In this document: piece after piece, positions 14,993-21,955 of the stretch
Position numbering within the stretch: position 1 is the stretch's first letter
Layout of the letters: the number at the start of each line of letters is the position of its first letter
Assembly: GCA_964452635.1 (NCBI GenBank)
Contig: CAYVMP010000010.1
Location: forward strand, 1 to 26,356
Length of the DNA: 26,356 bases
Direction: 5' to 3'
Source of the DNA: CAYVMP01 sp964452635
GTDB taxonomy: Bacteria > Patescibacteriota > Minisyncoccia > Phycocordibacterales > DATDWN01
Position numbers and translations under genes: made by a program
The notes under the pieces: model-generated
Told to the model about the DNA's origin: nothing
Databases searched by the model: none
What the model saw: only the letters and a program-made list of their open reading frames with translations

Positions 14993-15619
14993 TTAGTCTT
15001 TAAAAGTTACCGCCTTCGCGAAGGCAAATCCGGTACCAATAGTATAATCGCCATCGAATTCGTAATACGGATTTAACACCAAACGATCACCTGCTCCACT
15101 GATAAAGAGCGAAACGGAGTGACCATTATATATATAAGGTTCCCCCATTATAACTATCCGGGACAAACCCATTGATCGTATATCCGAAGATATGAACCTG
15201 CCACCGATCAGATATGCCAGCTCCATGCTAGGCTTTAATAGCTTCATTGTTTCAGCCGTAGCACGAATACTTTTATCATTCCTCTTTTCATTAATGAAAA
15301 AGCATCCTTTGATAACAACAACTTCAGTCGTCATGCCTTTGGTTGGAATGAAATCCTTGGAGCAAATCACCTGCTTCACCACCGAATCAACAACAACCCC
15401 TTTCCTCTCAAAACGATTGATCCACTCACCACCAGTAGTACCATCACTGGTGAGGGAAAAATAGATAACACTATTTTCTTCAGTCCACTGTAGGGGAAAC
15501 CTTTCCACAACCTCAAGATCACCCCGAATGAAGCTCAGTGCCCCATCCTCCCCACCAAGTCTTTTAACTATGGTTTCGATTTGGCGCATTGTAAGACCAG
15601 CAGATGCAAATTCAGACAT
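14993..15619 (-). CDS. Hypothetical protein of a Parcubacteria-type family
   Basis: 208 aa, soluble, no signal peptide. It opens FASAGLTMRQIETIVKRLGG, followed by DGALSFIRGDLEVVE, an IYFSLTSDGTTGGEWINR block near 52-69, and a KGMTTEVVVIKG block near 93-104. The C-terminal third is beta- and Gly-rich (YEFDGDYTIGTGFAFAKAVT). I recall many stand-alone Parcubacteria proteins with the same MRQIE...LGG...GAL..LRG and SDGTTGEEWI pattern, but no function is known to me. It has a strong Shine-Dalgarno and its own terminator, unlike its largely leaderless neighbours, which fits an independently inherited gene. Confidence 0.8.
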   Translation of the reverse strand: MSEFASAGLTMRQIETIVKRLGGEDGALSFIRGDLEVVERFPLQWTEENSVIYFSLTSDGTTGGEWINRFERKGVVVDSVVKQVICSKDFIPTKGMTTEVVVIKGCFFINEKRNDKSIRATAETMKLLKPSMELAYLIGGRFISSDIRSMGLSRIVIMGEPYIYNGHSVSLFISGAGDRLVLNPYYEFDGDYTIGTGFAFAKAVTFKD

Positions 15620-15629
15620 AATACCCCAT

Positions 15630-15635
15630 CTCCTT
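15630..15635 (-). promoter_or_regulatory. Strong Shine-Dalgarno of the 208-aa hypothetical gene
   Basis: AAGGAG on the minus strand, 10 nt before ATG 15617-15619, with a further GGGG 4 nt before the ATG. One of the two clear Shine-Dalgarno sites in the window; it fixes the start. Confidence 0.75.
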
Positions 15636-15763
15636 GAGCTAATTTACTCGTTTATCTTTCCCCTAATCCGAGGAGAAGCCATGACCAATGCAGGTCACAG
15701 CAAGAAAAATGTACACTATTTAGATTTAAAAGTGAAGTGCTCGTTTTTGACCATCCCTAGTCA

Positions 15764-16648
15764 TTACTTCATCCCGCTAAACAACTTCAACTTCTTCTCC
15801 ACTACTTCCTGAACACTTGCGACCGACGGACGGAGGAATTTGTACGGTGCAACCTCATCTGGATTCTCTGAGAGTCCTTTCATGAGCCCTTGTTTGTATG
15901 CAATACGAATTTCTGTGTTGATATGTACTATCGCCATACCGTTTGCAATCGCCTGTGTGAAATCATCTTCACTATTGCCCGATCCTCCATGCAACACGAG
16001 TGGTATTGCCGTCGCATCTGCGATTTCTTTGACTCGTTCAATATTTAACTTCGGATCAACCCCTCCACGAAACATTCCGTGAATATTTCCAACCGCAGGA
16101 GCAAGCATATCCACTCCTGTTTGCTCGACAAACTCCTTTGCCTTATCTGGATGTGTGAGAGCATCCGCATCAAGATTGACTCCGTCTGGTACACCGTCGA
16201 GAATCTTTGACGAGACACCAATGTATCCCAGCTCTCCCTCGACGAGAATATCTCTCCCCGTCTCAGCAGTAACTTTCCGTGCATACTCAACACATTTCTT
16301 TGCAAGTGCGACATTTTCCTCAAACGAAAGTTGTGCTCCATCGAAAATAACTGAATCAAATCCCGCGTCTATTGCCTCCTGTACTCGTTCAAATGAGTAC
16401 GTGTGATCAGCATTAAGGAAAATCGGATAGTCATATTGTTCACGGATACTTGTGACGAGCGCGGATACCTGTCGCACTCCGACGAAATCTCTCTCACCTT
16501 CAGATACGCCAATGATAATAGGAACATTGAGTTTCTGCGCTGCGCGGAACACTCCCCACAATGCTTCTAGATTTGAAATGTTAAAATGACCGATAGCAAT
16601 CTTTTTCTCCTGTGCATCTCGCACACACTCTCGTAATGTTTTTGTCAT
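15764..16648 (-). CDS. fba: Class II fructose-bisphosphate aldolase family
   Basis: 294 aa zinc enzyme that reversibly splits fructose-1,6-bisphosphate (or tagatose-1,6-bisphosphate) into dihydroxyacetone phosphate and glyceraldehyde-3-phosphate. Visible motifs: AIGHFNISNLEALWGVFRAA (18-37), the metal site strand NADHTYSFE, the ELGYIG metal ligand, VGNIHGMF with its histidine, LHGGSG, and the phosphate-binding VHINTE. The Cys and insertion pattern do not separate fructose from tagatose aldolase, but the neighbouring pentose phosphate genes and gapA favour a glycolytic or gluconeogenic role. It is divergent from the PfkB kinase, sharing a 74-bp promoter region. Confidence 0.93.
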   Translation of the reverse strand: MTKTLRECVRDAQEKKIAIGHFNISNLEALWGVFRAAQKLNVPIIIGVSEGERDFVGVRQVSALVTSIREQYDYPIFLNADHTYSFERVQEAIDAGFDSVIFDGAQLSFEENVALAKKCVEYARKVTAETGRDILVEGELGYIGVSSKILDGVPDGVNLDADALTHPDKAKEFVEQTGVDMLAPAVGNIHGMFRGGVDPKLNIERVKEIADATAIPLVLHGGSGNSEDDFTQAIANGMAIVHINTEIRIAYKQGLMKGLSENPDEVAPYKFLRPSVASVQEVVEKKLKLFSGMK

Positions 16649-16655
16649 ACAGAAA

Positions 16656-16661
16656 AGTATA
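16656..16661 (-). promoter_or_regulatory. -10 box of fba, leaderless
   Basis: TG-A-TATACT on the minus strand, with the hexamer ending exactly 7 nt before the fba ATG. A TTGCAC lies 15 nt upstream. The TGATATACTTTT string is also present in the divergent kinase promoter. Confidence 0.65.
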
Positions 16662-16686
16662 TCACAAAAGAAAAACGTGCAATATT

Positions 16687-16716
16687 TTTACACATCCACC
16701 TGTGCCATGATATACT
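16687..16716 (+). promoter_or_regulatory. Promoter of the PfkB-family kinase
   Basis: TTTACA (16687-16692), 18-nt spacer ending in TGA, TATACT (16711-16716), then 6 nt to the ATG. Leaderless, in mirror image to the fba promoter. Confidence 0.7.
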
Positions 16717-16722
16717 TTTGGC

Positions 16723-17724
16723 ATGAAAAAATTAGATTTCCTCGCCATCGGCGATATTGTGATTGATGCTTTTATCAGACTTGAAAACGCAGAGGTGAAA
16801 TGTGATGAGCATAACCAAAACTGCAAACTCTGTATCGATTTCGGACAGAAAATTCCATACGAGTCAGTTGAAATATGTAACGCTGTAGGCAATGCACCGA
16901 ACGCGTCTGTATCTGCATCGCGTCTCGGTCTCGCCTCAGGAATACTCACGTACGTCGGAGGCGATCAAAATGGCAAAGATTGTCTTGCCTCTCTCGAACA
17001 CAATGGCGTACACACGGATCTAGTTCGTACAGAATCAGATAAAAAAACAAATTATCACTACGTACTCTGGTACGATGTTGACCGAACGATTCTCGTTAAA
17101 CACGAACCGTTCCACTATAATCTCGATGGTATCGGAGTAGGCGCGGATGCACCAACATGGATATATGTGAGCTCTCTCGGTGCACACTCACTCGATATGT
17201 ATGAGAAAATCAGTGCATATCTGGCAGAAAACCCGCACGTACGACTCGCATTCCAACCGGGTGTATTTGATATCAAACTTGGTGTTGAAAAACTCTCACA
17301 CATCTACAGTCGAGCAGATGCAGTATGTGTTAATGTCGAGGAAGCACAAACTATACTTAGTGAAAAAAGTCGCGACCTCAAAACACTACTTGCTGGTATG
17401 GCAAAACTGGGACCAAAAATAGTACTCATTACGGATGGAATCGAAGGAGCATATGGATACGACACAACATCACAGAAGTATTGGTTCATGCCGATATATC
17501 CACACACACCAGTCGAACGCACAGGTGCAGGTGATGCATTTTTCTCAACCGTAGTATCATGTCTCGGTATGGGCAAAAGTCTCGATGAAGCACTTCGATG
17601 GGGACCAGTCAACTCAATGTCTGTGGTTCAGCAAGTCGGCGCACAGAAGGGTCTTCTCTCGTCTGAAAAATTGGAAGAATATTTAAAAAACGCTCCGGTA
17701 GAATACACAGTGAAAGAGATTTAG
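16723..17724 (+). CDS. PfkB-family carbohydrate kinase
   Basis: 333 aa ATP-dependent sugar or sugar-phosphate kinase of the ribokinase fold. It begins MKKLDFLAIGDIVIDAFIRL (first strand and lid), has NAVGNAPNASVSASRLGL (53-70; the usual GGxxxN position), YVGGDQNGKD, and the catalytic signature RTGAGDAFFSTVVS near 266-279, whose Asp is the base. An unusual C-x6-C-x2-C cluster (C27, C34, C37) lies between the first strand and NAVGNAPN. Beside fba and the pentose phosphate genes it could be ribokinase, fructokinase or a 6-phosphofructokinase of the minor PfkB type, which would fill the usual Patescibacteria glycolytic gap. The substrate cannot be read from the sequence. It ends at a terminator shared with the convergent small gene. 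Confidence 0.9.
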   Translation: MKKLDFLAIGDIVIDAFIRLENAEVKCDEHNQNCKLCIDFGQKIPYESVEICNAVGNAPNASVSASRLGLASGILTYVGGDQNGKDCLASLEHNGVHTDLVRTESDKKTNYHYVLWYDVDRTILVKHEPFHYNLDGIGVGADAPTWIYVSSLGAHSLDMYEKISAYLAENPHVRLAFQPGVFDIKLGVEKLSHIYSRADAVCVNVEEAQTILSEKSRDLKTLLAGMAKLGPKIVLITDGIEGAYGYDTTSQKYWFMPIYPHTPVERTGAGDAFFSTVVSCLGMGKSLDEALRWGPVNSMSVVQQVGAQKGLLSSEKLEEYLKNAPVEYTVKEI

Positions 17725-17731
17725 ATAAACG

Positions 17732-17758
17732 AAATGGCACAATCACTTCGTGCCATTT
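17732..17758. terminator. Intrinsic terminator of the PfkB-family kinase
   Basis: AAATGGCAC / GTGCCATTT with a 9-nt loop, followed on the plus strand by TT and CTTTT. The stop codon of the convergent 69-aa gene lies within the loop. Confidence 0.8.
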
Positions 17759-17952
17759 TTCTTTTCGATGTATTCGAGGTATTCTTCGTTGAATTTTTTC
17801 AATCGAACATCTTTCATTGTTTGATATCCCGGAAAACTAATGAGTCTAATCCACTCTTCATCTTTTGGTTGAAAAGTTTCTATGTATGCCTCCACAACAT
17901 ACTTTTTACCAGATGGACTAGTAACCACCGTCCCTCTTTTTAGTCTTTTCAT
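17743..17952 (-). CDS. Small SH3-like hypothetical protein
   Basis: 69 aa from ATG 17950-17952, chosen because GGGAGG lies 5 nt upstream; in-frame starts further up would include the ribosome site. The protein opens MKRLKRGTVVTSPSGKKYVV and continues with short beta strands (EEWIRLISF, QTMKDVRLKKF), suggesting a small SH3/KOW-like barrel, then a charged C-terminal helix ending EYIEKKNGTK. No catalytic motif. It could bind nucleic acid or a protein partner, but nothing fixes that. Stop is TGA. It is convergent with the kinase and lies downstream of the transketolase genes with its own putative promoter. Confidence 0.65.
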   Translation of the reverse strand: MKRLKRGTVVTSPSGKKYVVEAYIETFQPKDEEWIRLISFPGYQTMKDVRLKKFNEEYLEYIEKKNGTK

Positions 17953-17957
17953 AGGAT

Positions 17958-17963
17958 CCTCCC
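17958..17963 (-). promoter_or_regulatory. Strong Shine-Dalgarno of the 69-aa gene
   Basis: GGGAGG on the minus strand, 5 nt before the ATG; it decides the start. Confidence 0.75.
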
Positions 17964-17968
17964 GCATT

Positions 17969-17997
17969 AGACTAACAAATAGACACGTCGAACACAA
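17969..17997 (-). promoter_or_regulatory. Putative promoter of the 69-aa gene
   Basis: Minus strand TTGTGT (17992-17997), 17-nt spacer, TAGTCT (17969-17974). It lies just past the transketolase C-half stop. Confidence 0.4.
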
Positions 17998-18002
17998 TGG
18001 TA

Positions 18003-19001
18003 TTACTTCTTTCTCCCAATCGCCTTTTTCGCGGCATCTGCTATATGAGACTCACCCATACCATAGTGTTCGAGAAGTTCAGTAGGCGTACCCGACTGCC
18101 CGAACTGATTGTGCACACCAATAAATTCCTGTGGCACGGGGAAATTCTGAACGAGTACCTCGGAAACGGCAGATCCAAGACCACCGATGATCTGATGTTC
18201 CTCCACACTAACAATCGCTCCACATTCCTGAGCAAGTTGCACCACAGCCTCCGTATCAATCGGTTTGATTGTTGCTACTGCAAGCACTTTCACAGAGATT
18301 CGCTCTTTCTTCAAACTCTCTGCTACACGAAGTGCCTTAAACACGAGCGCACCGGTGGCAATAATTCCAACATCTGCCTTGATACCCGACGCACCGTAAT
18401 AAAGCTGTGCCTTTCCTATTTCAAATGGACTCTCATCAGTTGTAATCACTGGAGTTTTCTCGCGAGCAAGACGAATATACACTGGCTGTCCACTATCTAC
18501 TGATGCGAGTGTTGCCTTGCGTGCTTCAATATAATCACACGGAGATAAGACGATCATATTAGGAATCACTCGAGTGAGCGCAATGTCCTCGATTGCTTGA
18601 TGTGTTCCCCCATCAGGACCAACAGAAATTCCCGCATGTGACCCCGCAATCACCACGTGTCGGTCGTTGTAGCAGATTGTTGTGCGAATCTGCTCCCAAT
18701 TTCTACCGGGAGAAAACATTGCGTAACTTGAGATAAATGGGATTTTCCCCATTGCAGAGAGACCTGATGCAACCGATGCCATGTTTTGCTCCGCAACACC
18801 GATTTCGATAAAGCGTTCTGGAAATGCTTCCTTGAACAGGTGCATCTGTGTGGACTCAGTGAGATCGGCACAGAGACCAACCACATCAGGATTTTGCTTT
18901 CCTGCTTCAAGCAGACCCTCTCCGAAGCCCTTTCGTATCGGCACCTGTGTGACATTTCGGTCCCATATCTTCGGATTTAATTTTTGTAATGGATTAAGCA
19001 T
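18003..19001 (-). CDS. Transketolase, C-terminal subunit
   Basis: 332 aa, carrying the pyrimidine-binding and C-terminal domains of a transketolase split over two genes. Seen: GLCADLTESTQMHLFKEAFP, ERFIEIGVAEQNMASVASGL (the Glu of GVAEQN activates thiamine diphosphate), ISSYAMFSPGRNWEQIR, GSHAGISVGPDGGTHQAIED, and the C-terminal KPIDTEAVVQLAQE and EEHQIIGGLGSAVSE blocks. It works with the N-terminal subunit to move two-carbon units between sugar phosphates. It starts 8 nt after the N-half stop, so the two are made together. Confidence 0.93.
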   Translation of the reverse strand: MLNPLQKLNPKIWDRNVTQVPIRKGFGEGLLEAGKQNPDVVGLCADLTESTQMHLFKEAFPERFIEIGVAEQNMASVASGLSAMGKIPFISSYAMFSPGRNWEQIRTTICYNDRHVVIAGSHAGISVGPDGGTHQAIEDIALTRVIPNMIVLSPCDYIEARKATLASVDSGQPVYIRLAREKTPVITTDESPFEIGKAQLYYGASGIKADVGIIATGALVFKALRVAESLKKERISVKVLAVATIKPIDTEAVVQLAQECGAIVSVEEHQIIGGLGSAVSEVLVQNFPVPQEFIGVHNQFGQSGTPTELLEHYGMGESHIADAAKKAIGRKK

Positions 19002-19009
19002 GTAAATAT

Positions 19010-19909
19010 TTATTCATGTTCACTTTTTATTTGACCTAAAAGCGTGCGGAGTTCACGGAGGGCAATACTTGCCTGTTCTGCTTTTGGTGGCTCTCCGGGA
19101 ATATCTGTACCGGGAGGATTGCCGTGCCATTTGAAATCTCGCTCCATGAAAGACACACCCTTGCCCGGAATCGTTCGAGCAATAATCACCGACGGTCCAT
19201 CAAATACAGCCTGCGCACGACCAACTCCAGCAATAATCTCGCTGAAGTTGTGTCCATCTATTTCCTCAACATGCCATCCGAAACTTTCGAATTTATGAGA
19301 CAGTGATTCGAGAGGCATGACATCCTCCGTGTATCCATCAATCTGAATGTTATTGCGATCGACGATAGTGATGAGTCGTCCAAGTCGCTCCTTGCCTGCG
19401 AGCATGATCGCTTCCCAATTCTGTCCTTCATTAAGTTCCCCATCCCCAGTGAGACAATAGAAAAATCGATCGGATGTTTGTCCACGATCCATACGGTCAG
19501 CAAGTGCCATACCAACTGCCTGTGAGAGTCCTGCACCCAGTGGACCCGAACTTGTTTCGAGCATTGGCAGAAACTCGCGATGAGGATGTCCCTGCAAACG
19601 AGATTTAAATTTACGAAGTGTCAAAAGCTCTTCAACTGGAAAATATCCGGCATGAGCCATTGTTGCGTAGAGCACAGGACATATGTGTCCATTTGAGAGA
19701 ATGAGTCTGTCACGACCCGGCCATTCAGGAACCTTTGGGTCATGTTTTAAAATATGAAAATATAGTGCAGTGAAAATATCTGCCATACCAAGTGGTCCCG
19801 CAGAGTGTCCGGACCCAGCAGCAACAAGCATTTCAATGATTGAAATGCGAATGTCATTTGCCGTCTTTTCAAGGAATTTTATTTTTTCGTCTGTTAGATT
19901 ATTTAACAT
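19010..19909 (-). CDS. Transketolase, N-terminal subunit
   Basis: 299 aa, the thiamine diphosphate-binding N-terminal domain. Visible: AAGSGHSAGPLGMADIFTAL near residues 31-50, RDRLILSNGHICPVLYA, the GHPHRE loop, TSSGPLGAGLSQAVGMALAD, and the cofactor motif GDGELNEGQNWEA followed by VDRNNIQIDG, which binds the Mg2+-diphosphate. The ATG overlaps the rpe stop by 7 nt (ATGTTAA), a sign of translational coupling. Split transketolases occur in archaea, some Firmicutes and, as I recall, many Patescibacteria. Confidence 0.93.
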   Translation of the reverse strand: MLNNLTDEKIKFLEKTANDIRISIIEMLVAAGSGHSAGPLGMADIFTALYFHILKHDPKVPEWPGRDRLILSNGHICPVLYATMAHAGYFPVEELLTLRKFKSRLQGHPHREFLPMLETSSGPLGAGLSQAVGMALADRMDRGQTSDRFFYCLTGDGELNEGQNWEAIMLAGKERLGRLITIVDRNNIQIDGYTEDVMPLESLSHKFESFGWHVEEIDGHNFSEIIAGVGRAQAVFDGPSVIIARTIPGKGVSFMERDFKWHGNPPGTDIPGEPPKAEQASIALRELRTLLGQIKSEHE

Positions 19910-20577
19910 AGTGACTCAAGAAACCGAAACACTTCCTTTGGATTCTCTGCGTTGAGAATCGCTCCACCGACAATAAGTTTCGTTGCACCGGCATCTACTA
20001 ACTCCTGCGCAGTATCCTCCGTGACACCGATATCAACACTAATTATACGCTCAGGATACAGTGAGTGCAATGTACGAACTCTCTCAACCACTCGCGGATC
20101 AAGCGGAACTCCATGTGCACCAATTTTATCCGACCCCATGCATTGTATGAAATCCACATCACGCACATACGGAGCAATGTGTTCGATATCTGTCGATGGT
20201 TTGAGTGCAATACCAAGCCGTATATCATACGTTCGACACATATCAATAATCTCTTCCATATGATTCGTCGCCTCGCTATGAACAACCACAGAATATATTC
20301 CCGTGTGTATCCAGTCCTCGAGCACTTGCTCTGGATTCTCAACCATCATATGAAGTTCGATTTCAGTTTTTTCCCATTCTGGCCATCCACGATCTTCTGA
20401 CTTTAGTTCATCAAAAAACACACTATCACGTCCGTTGTATGGCCATGTTTTCGGTGATGCAAACACACCATCCGCAATATCAACCTGTACTGTATCGGCA
20501 AACGAAGCGACACGGTTCATTTCTTCTTCCAACTGTATTTGTGTATATGGGATAATGGCGGGCAAGATATCAGTCAT
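19903..20577 (-). CDS. rpe: Ribulose-phosphate 3-epimerase, divergent
   Basis: 224 aa TIM-barrel enzyme of the pentose phosphate pathway, converting ribulose-5-phosphate to xylulose-5-phosphate. Family strands are recognisable: VQVDIADGVF (30-39), ELHMMVENP (74-82), VVVHSEA, LGIALKPSTDIE, DFIQCMGSDKIGAHG, ISVDIGVTEDT (179-189) and LIVGGAILNAENP. Of the four usual metal ligands, D33, H76 and D182 are present, but the first histidine (HVD in the family) is Q31. The phosphate loop (GFGGQ in typical enzymes) reads KIGAHG. It may be a low-activity or altered-specificity epimerase; its place between rpiB and transketolase still supports pentose-5-phosphate epimerisation. It starts 6 nt after the rpiB stop. 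Confidence 0.88.
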   Translation of the reverse strand: MTDILPAIIPYTQIQLEEEMNRVASFADTVQVDIADGVFASPKTWPYNGRDSVFFDELKSEDRGWPEWEKTEIELHMMVENPEQVLEDWIHTGIYSVVVHSEATNHMEEIIDMCRTYDIRLGIALKPSTDIEHIAPYVRDVDFIQCMGSDKIGAHGVPLDPRVVERVRTLHSLYPERIISVDIGVTEDTAQELVDAGATKLIVGGAILNAENPKEVFRFLESLC

Positions 20578-20583
20578 GTGTAT

Positions 20584-21036
20584 TTATAGATTATTTATTT
20601 TCTGTATTCTTCGAACGTGACGTTCCTCGTCTGAGAACTTCGTGTGAAGCCACAGAGATACCGCCTCCTGTGCTTCCTGTGTCGTAATGAAATGCGCACC
20701 AAGAGAGAGCACATTTGCATCATTGTGCTCACGAGAAAGCGTGAGGATGTGCTTCGGACCACCGTAGAACACTGCACACCGAACTCCTGAAAACCGATTG
20801 GCAACTATCGCCTCGCCCTGACCTGACCATCCAATGGCAATGCCCCGCACTGCATCATCACCTGCATTTTCTGAAATAGTCTGAGCAACCAATGGAATGT
20901 AATCAGGATAGTCATCATCGTGATTGTATTCTGCTGGACCATAGTCAAATACCTCATACCCATGCGACGTAAGATACGACACGAGTTGTCGCTTCATTTC
21001 AAACCCCGCATGATCTGATGCAATGTAGATTTTCAT
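20584..21036 (-). CDS. rpiB: Ribose-5-phosphate isomerase B
   Basis: 150 aa, interconverts ribose-5-phosphate and ribulose-5-phosphate. IYIASDHAGFEMK (3-15) supplies the substrate-binding Asp and His, and SREHNDANVLSLGA (101-114) is the family signature. Where E. coli-type enzymes have the catalytic cysteine in CGTGIG, this protein has IGWSGQGE (68-75), so the base should be E75, as in the Mycobacterium-type RpiB in which Glu replaces Cys. First gene of the rpiB-rpe-tktN-tktC operon. Confidence 0.93.
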   Translation of the reverse strand: MKIYIASDHAGFEMKRQLVSYLTSHGYEVFDYGPAEYNHDDDYPDYIPLVAQTISENAGDDAVRGIAIGWSGQGEAIVANRFSGVRCAVFYGGPKHILTLSREHNDANVLSLGAHFITTQEAQEAVSLWLHTKFSDEERHVRRIQKINNL

Positions 21037-21070
21037 AAAAATTATGTTGATGTGTATATCCCGCCTCCCT

Positions 21071-21100
21071 ATTGTACCATGTCAGTAAAACTATCGTAAA
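21071..21100 (-). promoter_or_regulatory. Promoter of the rpiB-rpe-transketolase operon
   Basis: Minus strand TTTACG (21095-21100), 18-nt spacer ending in TGG, TACAAT (21071-21076), an extended -10. It leaves a leader of about 28 nt, longer than at most genes in this window. Confidence 0.6.
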
Positions 21101-21140
21101 AAATTAAAAGAATTACCTCGTTCACTTCATTATGTACAGT

Positions 21141-21168
21141 ATAAAATAAACAAGCTATTTTGAATAGC
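21141..21168 (-). terminator. Probable terminator after the NYN gene
   Basis: GCTATT-TTG-AATAGC hairpin (6 bp), followed on the minus strand by TTGTTTATTTTAT. It lies about 100 nt past the NYN stop and upstream of the rpiB promoter. Confidence 0.55.
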
Positions 21169-21196
21169 AAATAAACTTGATTATGGGCATTTTCAA

Positions 21197-21225
21197 TTGA
21201 CAACTCGCAGGCAGGGATATATACT
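21197..21225 (+). promoter_or_regulatory. Consensus plus-strand promoter facing the NYN gene
   Basis: Perfect TTGACA (21197-21202), 17-nt spacer, TATACT (21220-21225). It is the closest match to a housekeeping promoter that I found in the window. Transcription should start near 21232 and run antisense into the 3' end of the NYN gene; no plus-strand gene follows. Confidence 0.55.
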
Positions 21226-21240
21226 GTACCCATCAGACCT

Positions 21241-21267
21241 GAACGGCATCCTAAACGGGTGCCGTTC
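21241..21267. other. Strong hairpin between the NYN stop and the antisense promoter
   Basis: GAACGGCATCC / GGGTGCCGTTC, 11 pairs with one G.T on one strand, loop TAAAC. An outer AGACCT (21235-21240) can pair with AGGTCT (21276-21281) inside the NYN gene. No U-tract follows on either strand, so it is not an ordinary terminator. It would form the 5' end of the antisense RNA. Confidence 0.7.
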
Positions 21268-21271
21268 GCTG

Positions 21272-21913
21272 TTATAGGTCTTCTCCTAAGTCTGTTCGTT
21301 TCAATCGTTCTCGTAAGTATTCAAAATCACGGAATTTCTCACCTGCAAATTTTTTTATTTCTCGAGCCGTTCTCTCTCCACGAGCTAAAATGAGAACTTC
21401 TTTTTTATTCTCCCGAAGGAATTTTAATACTGGCAAAAAGTCTCCATCTCCAGACAACACAATTACTTGATCAAAGGCATTGCGATCACGCATCATATAA
21501 AAAGCCATATCGACGTCGCAGTTAGCTTTTCGAGTAGGTAAACCGCCCTCAGTATAGAAAGTTTTTACGGGCTTTAGTACAAGTTTGTAACCAAATTTTT
21601 CAATCTTTAAATAAAAACGGACACGCTTAAGATGCCGATCAAGAAGCTTCAATTCAGCTTCGTTCAACGCCTCACCTTTTTCTTTGATTAGAGTCACCAG
21701 ATACTTTTCCAGATCTTTTATCGGTACAGAGTCATTTTCAAGATAATCAAAGTTGAATTTATGAATTTCTACACCACCAAAGAAAAAGATTTCAGATGCT
21801 TCGTATTTTTCTGCCAAATACTCATATAATTTCTGGTAGTCGATACTCCAACCGAGAGACTTTTTGCCTCCGTAAAATAGGTTTGAAGCGTCTATGTAGA
21901 CGTATGTTTTCAC
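21272..21913 (-). CDS. NYN-domain (LabA/DUF88-like) putative ribonuclease
   Basis: 213 aa. The NYN fold is a PIN-like nuclease domain expected to cut RNA using clustered acidic residues. Seen: YVYIDASNLFYGG (D8, N11), the helical insertion 60-100, ANCDVDMAFYMMRDR (D133, D135) and VIVLSGDGDFLPVLKFL (D156, D158), followed by VLILARGERTAREIKKFA. All expected catalytic acids are present. The C-terminus is a charged helix. The start is GTG 21911-21913, the only start codon that keeps the first strand. Such genes are common as single copies in Parcubacteria, as I recall. It stands alone between the pentose phosphate operon and gapA, with an antisense promoter at its 3' end. Confidence 0.85.
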   Translation of the reverse strand: MKTYVYIDASNLFYGGKKSLGWSIDYQKLYEYLAEKYEASEIFFFGGVEIHKFNFDYLENDSVPIKDLEKYLVTLIKEKGEALNEAELKLLDRHLKRVRFYLKIEKFGYKLVLKPVKTFYTEGGLPTRKANCDVDMAFYMMRDRNAFDQVIVLSGDGDFLPVLKFLRENKKEVLILARGERTAREIKKFAGEKFRDFEYLRERLKRTDLGEDL

Positions 21914-21955
21914 GATATTACTTTATTAACTACCATGATATATTTCCCGTAGTTT

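Noticed and set aside
21232..21913. Type III or type I toxin-antitoxin system based on the NYN gene
   Set aside because: No tandem repeats as in type III antitoxin RNA, and the protein is far larger than type I toxins. Only the antisense-promoter observation is kept.
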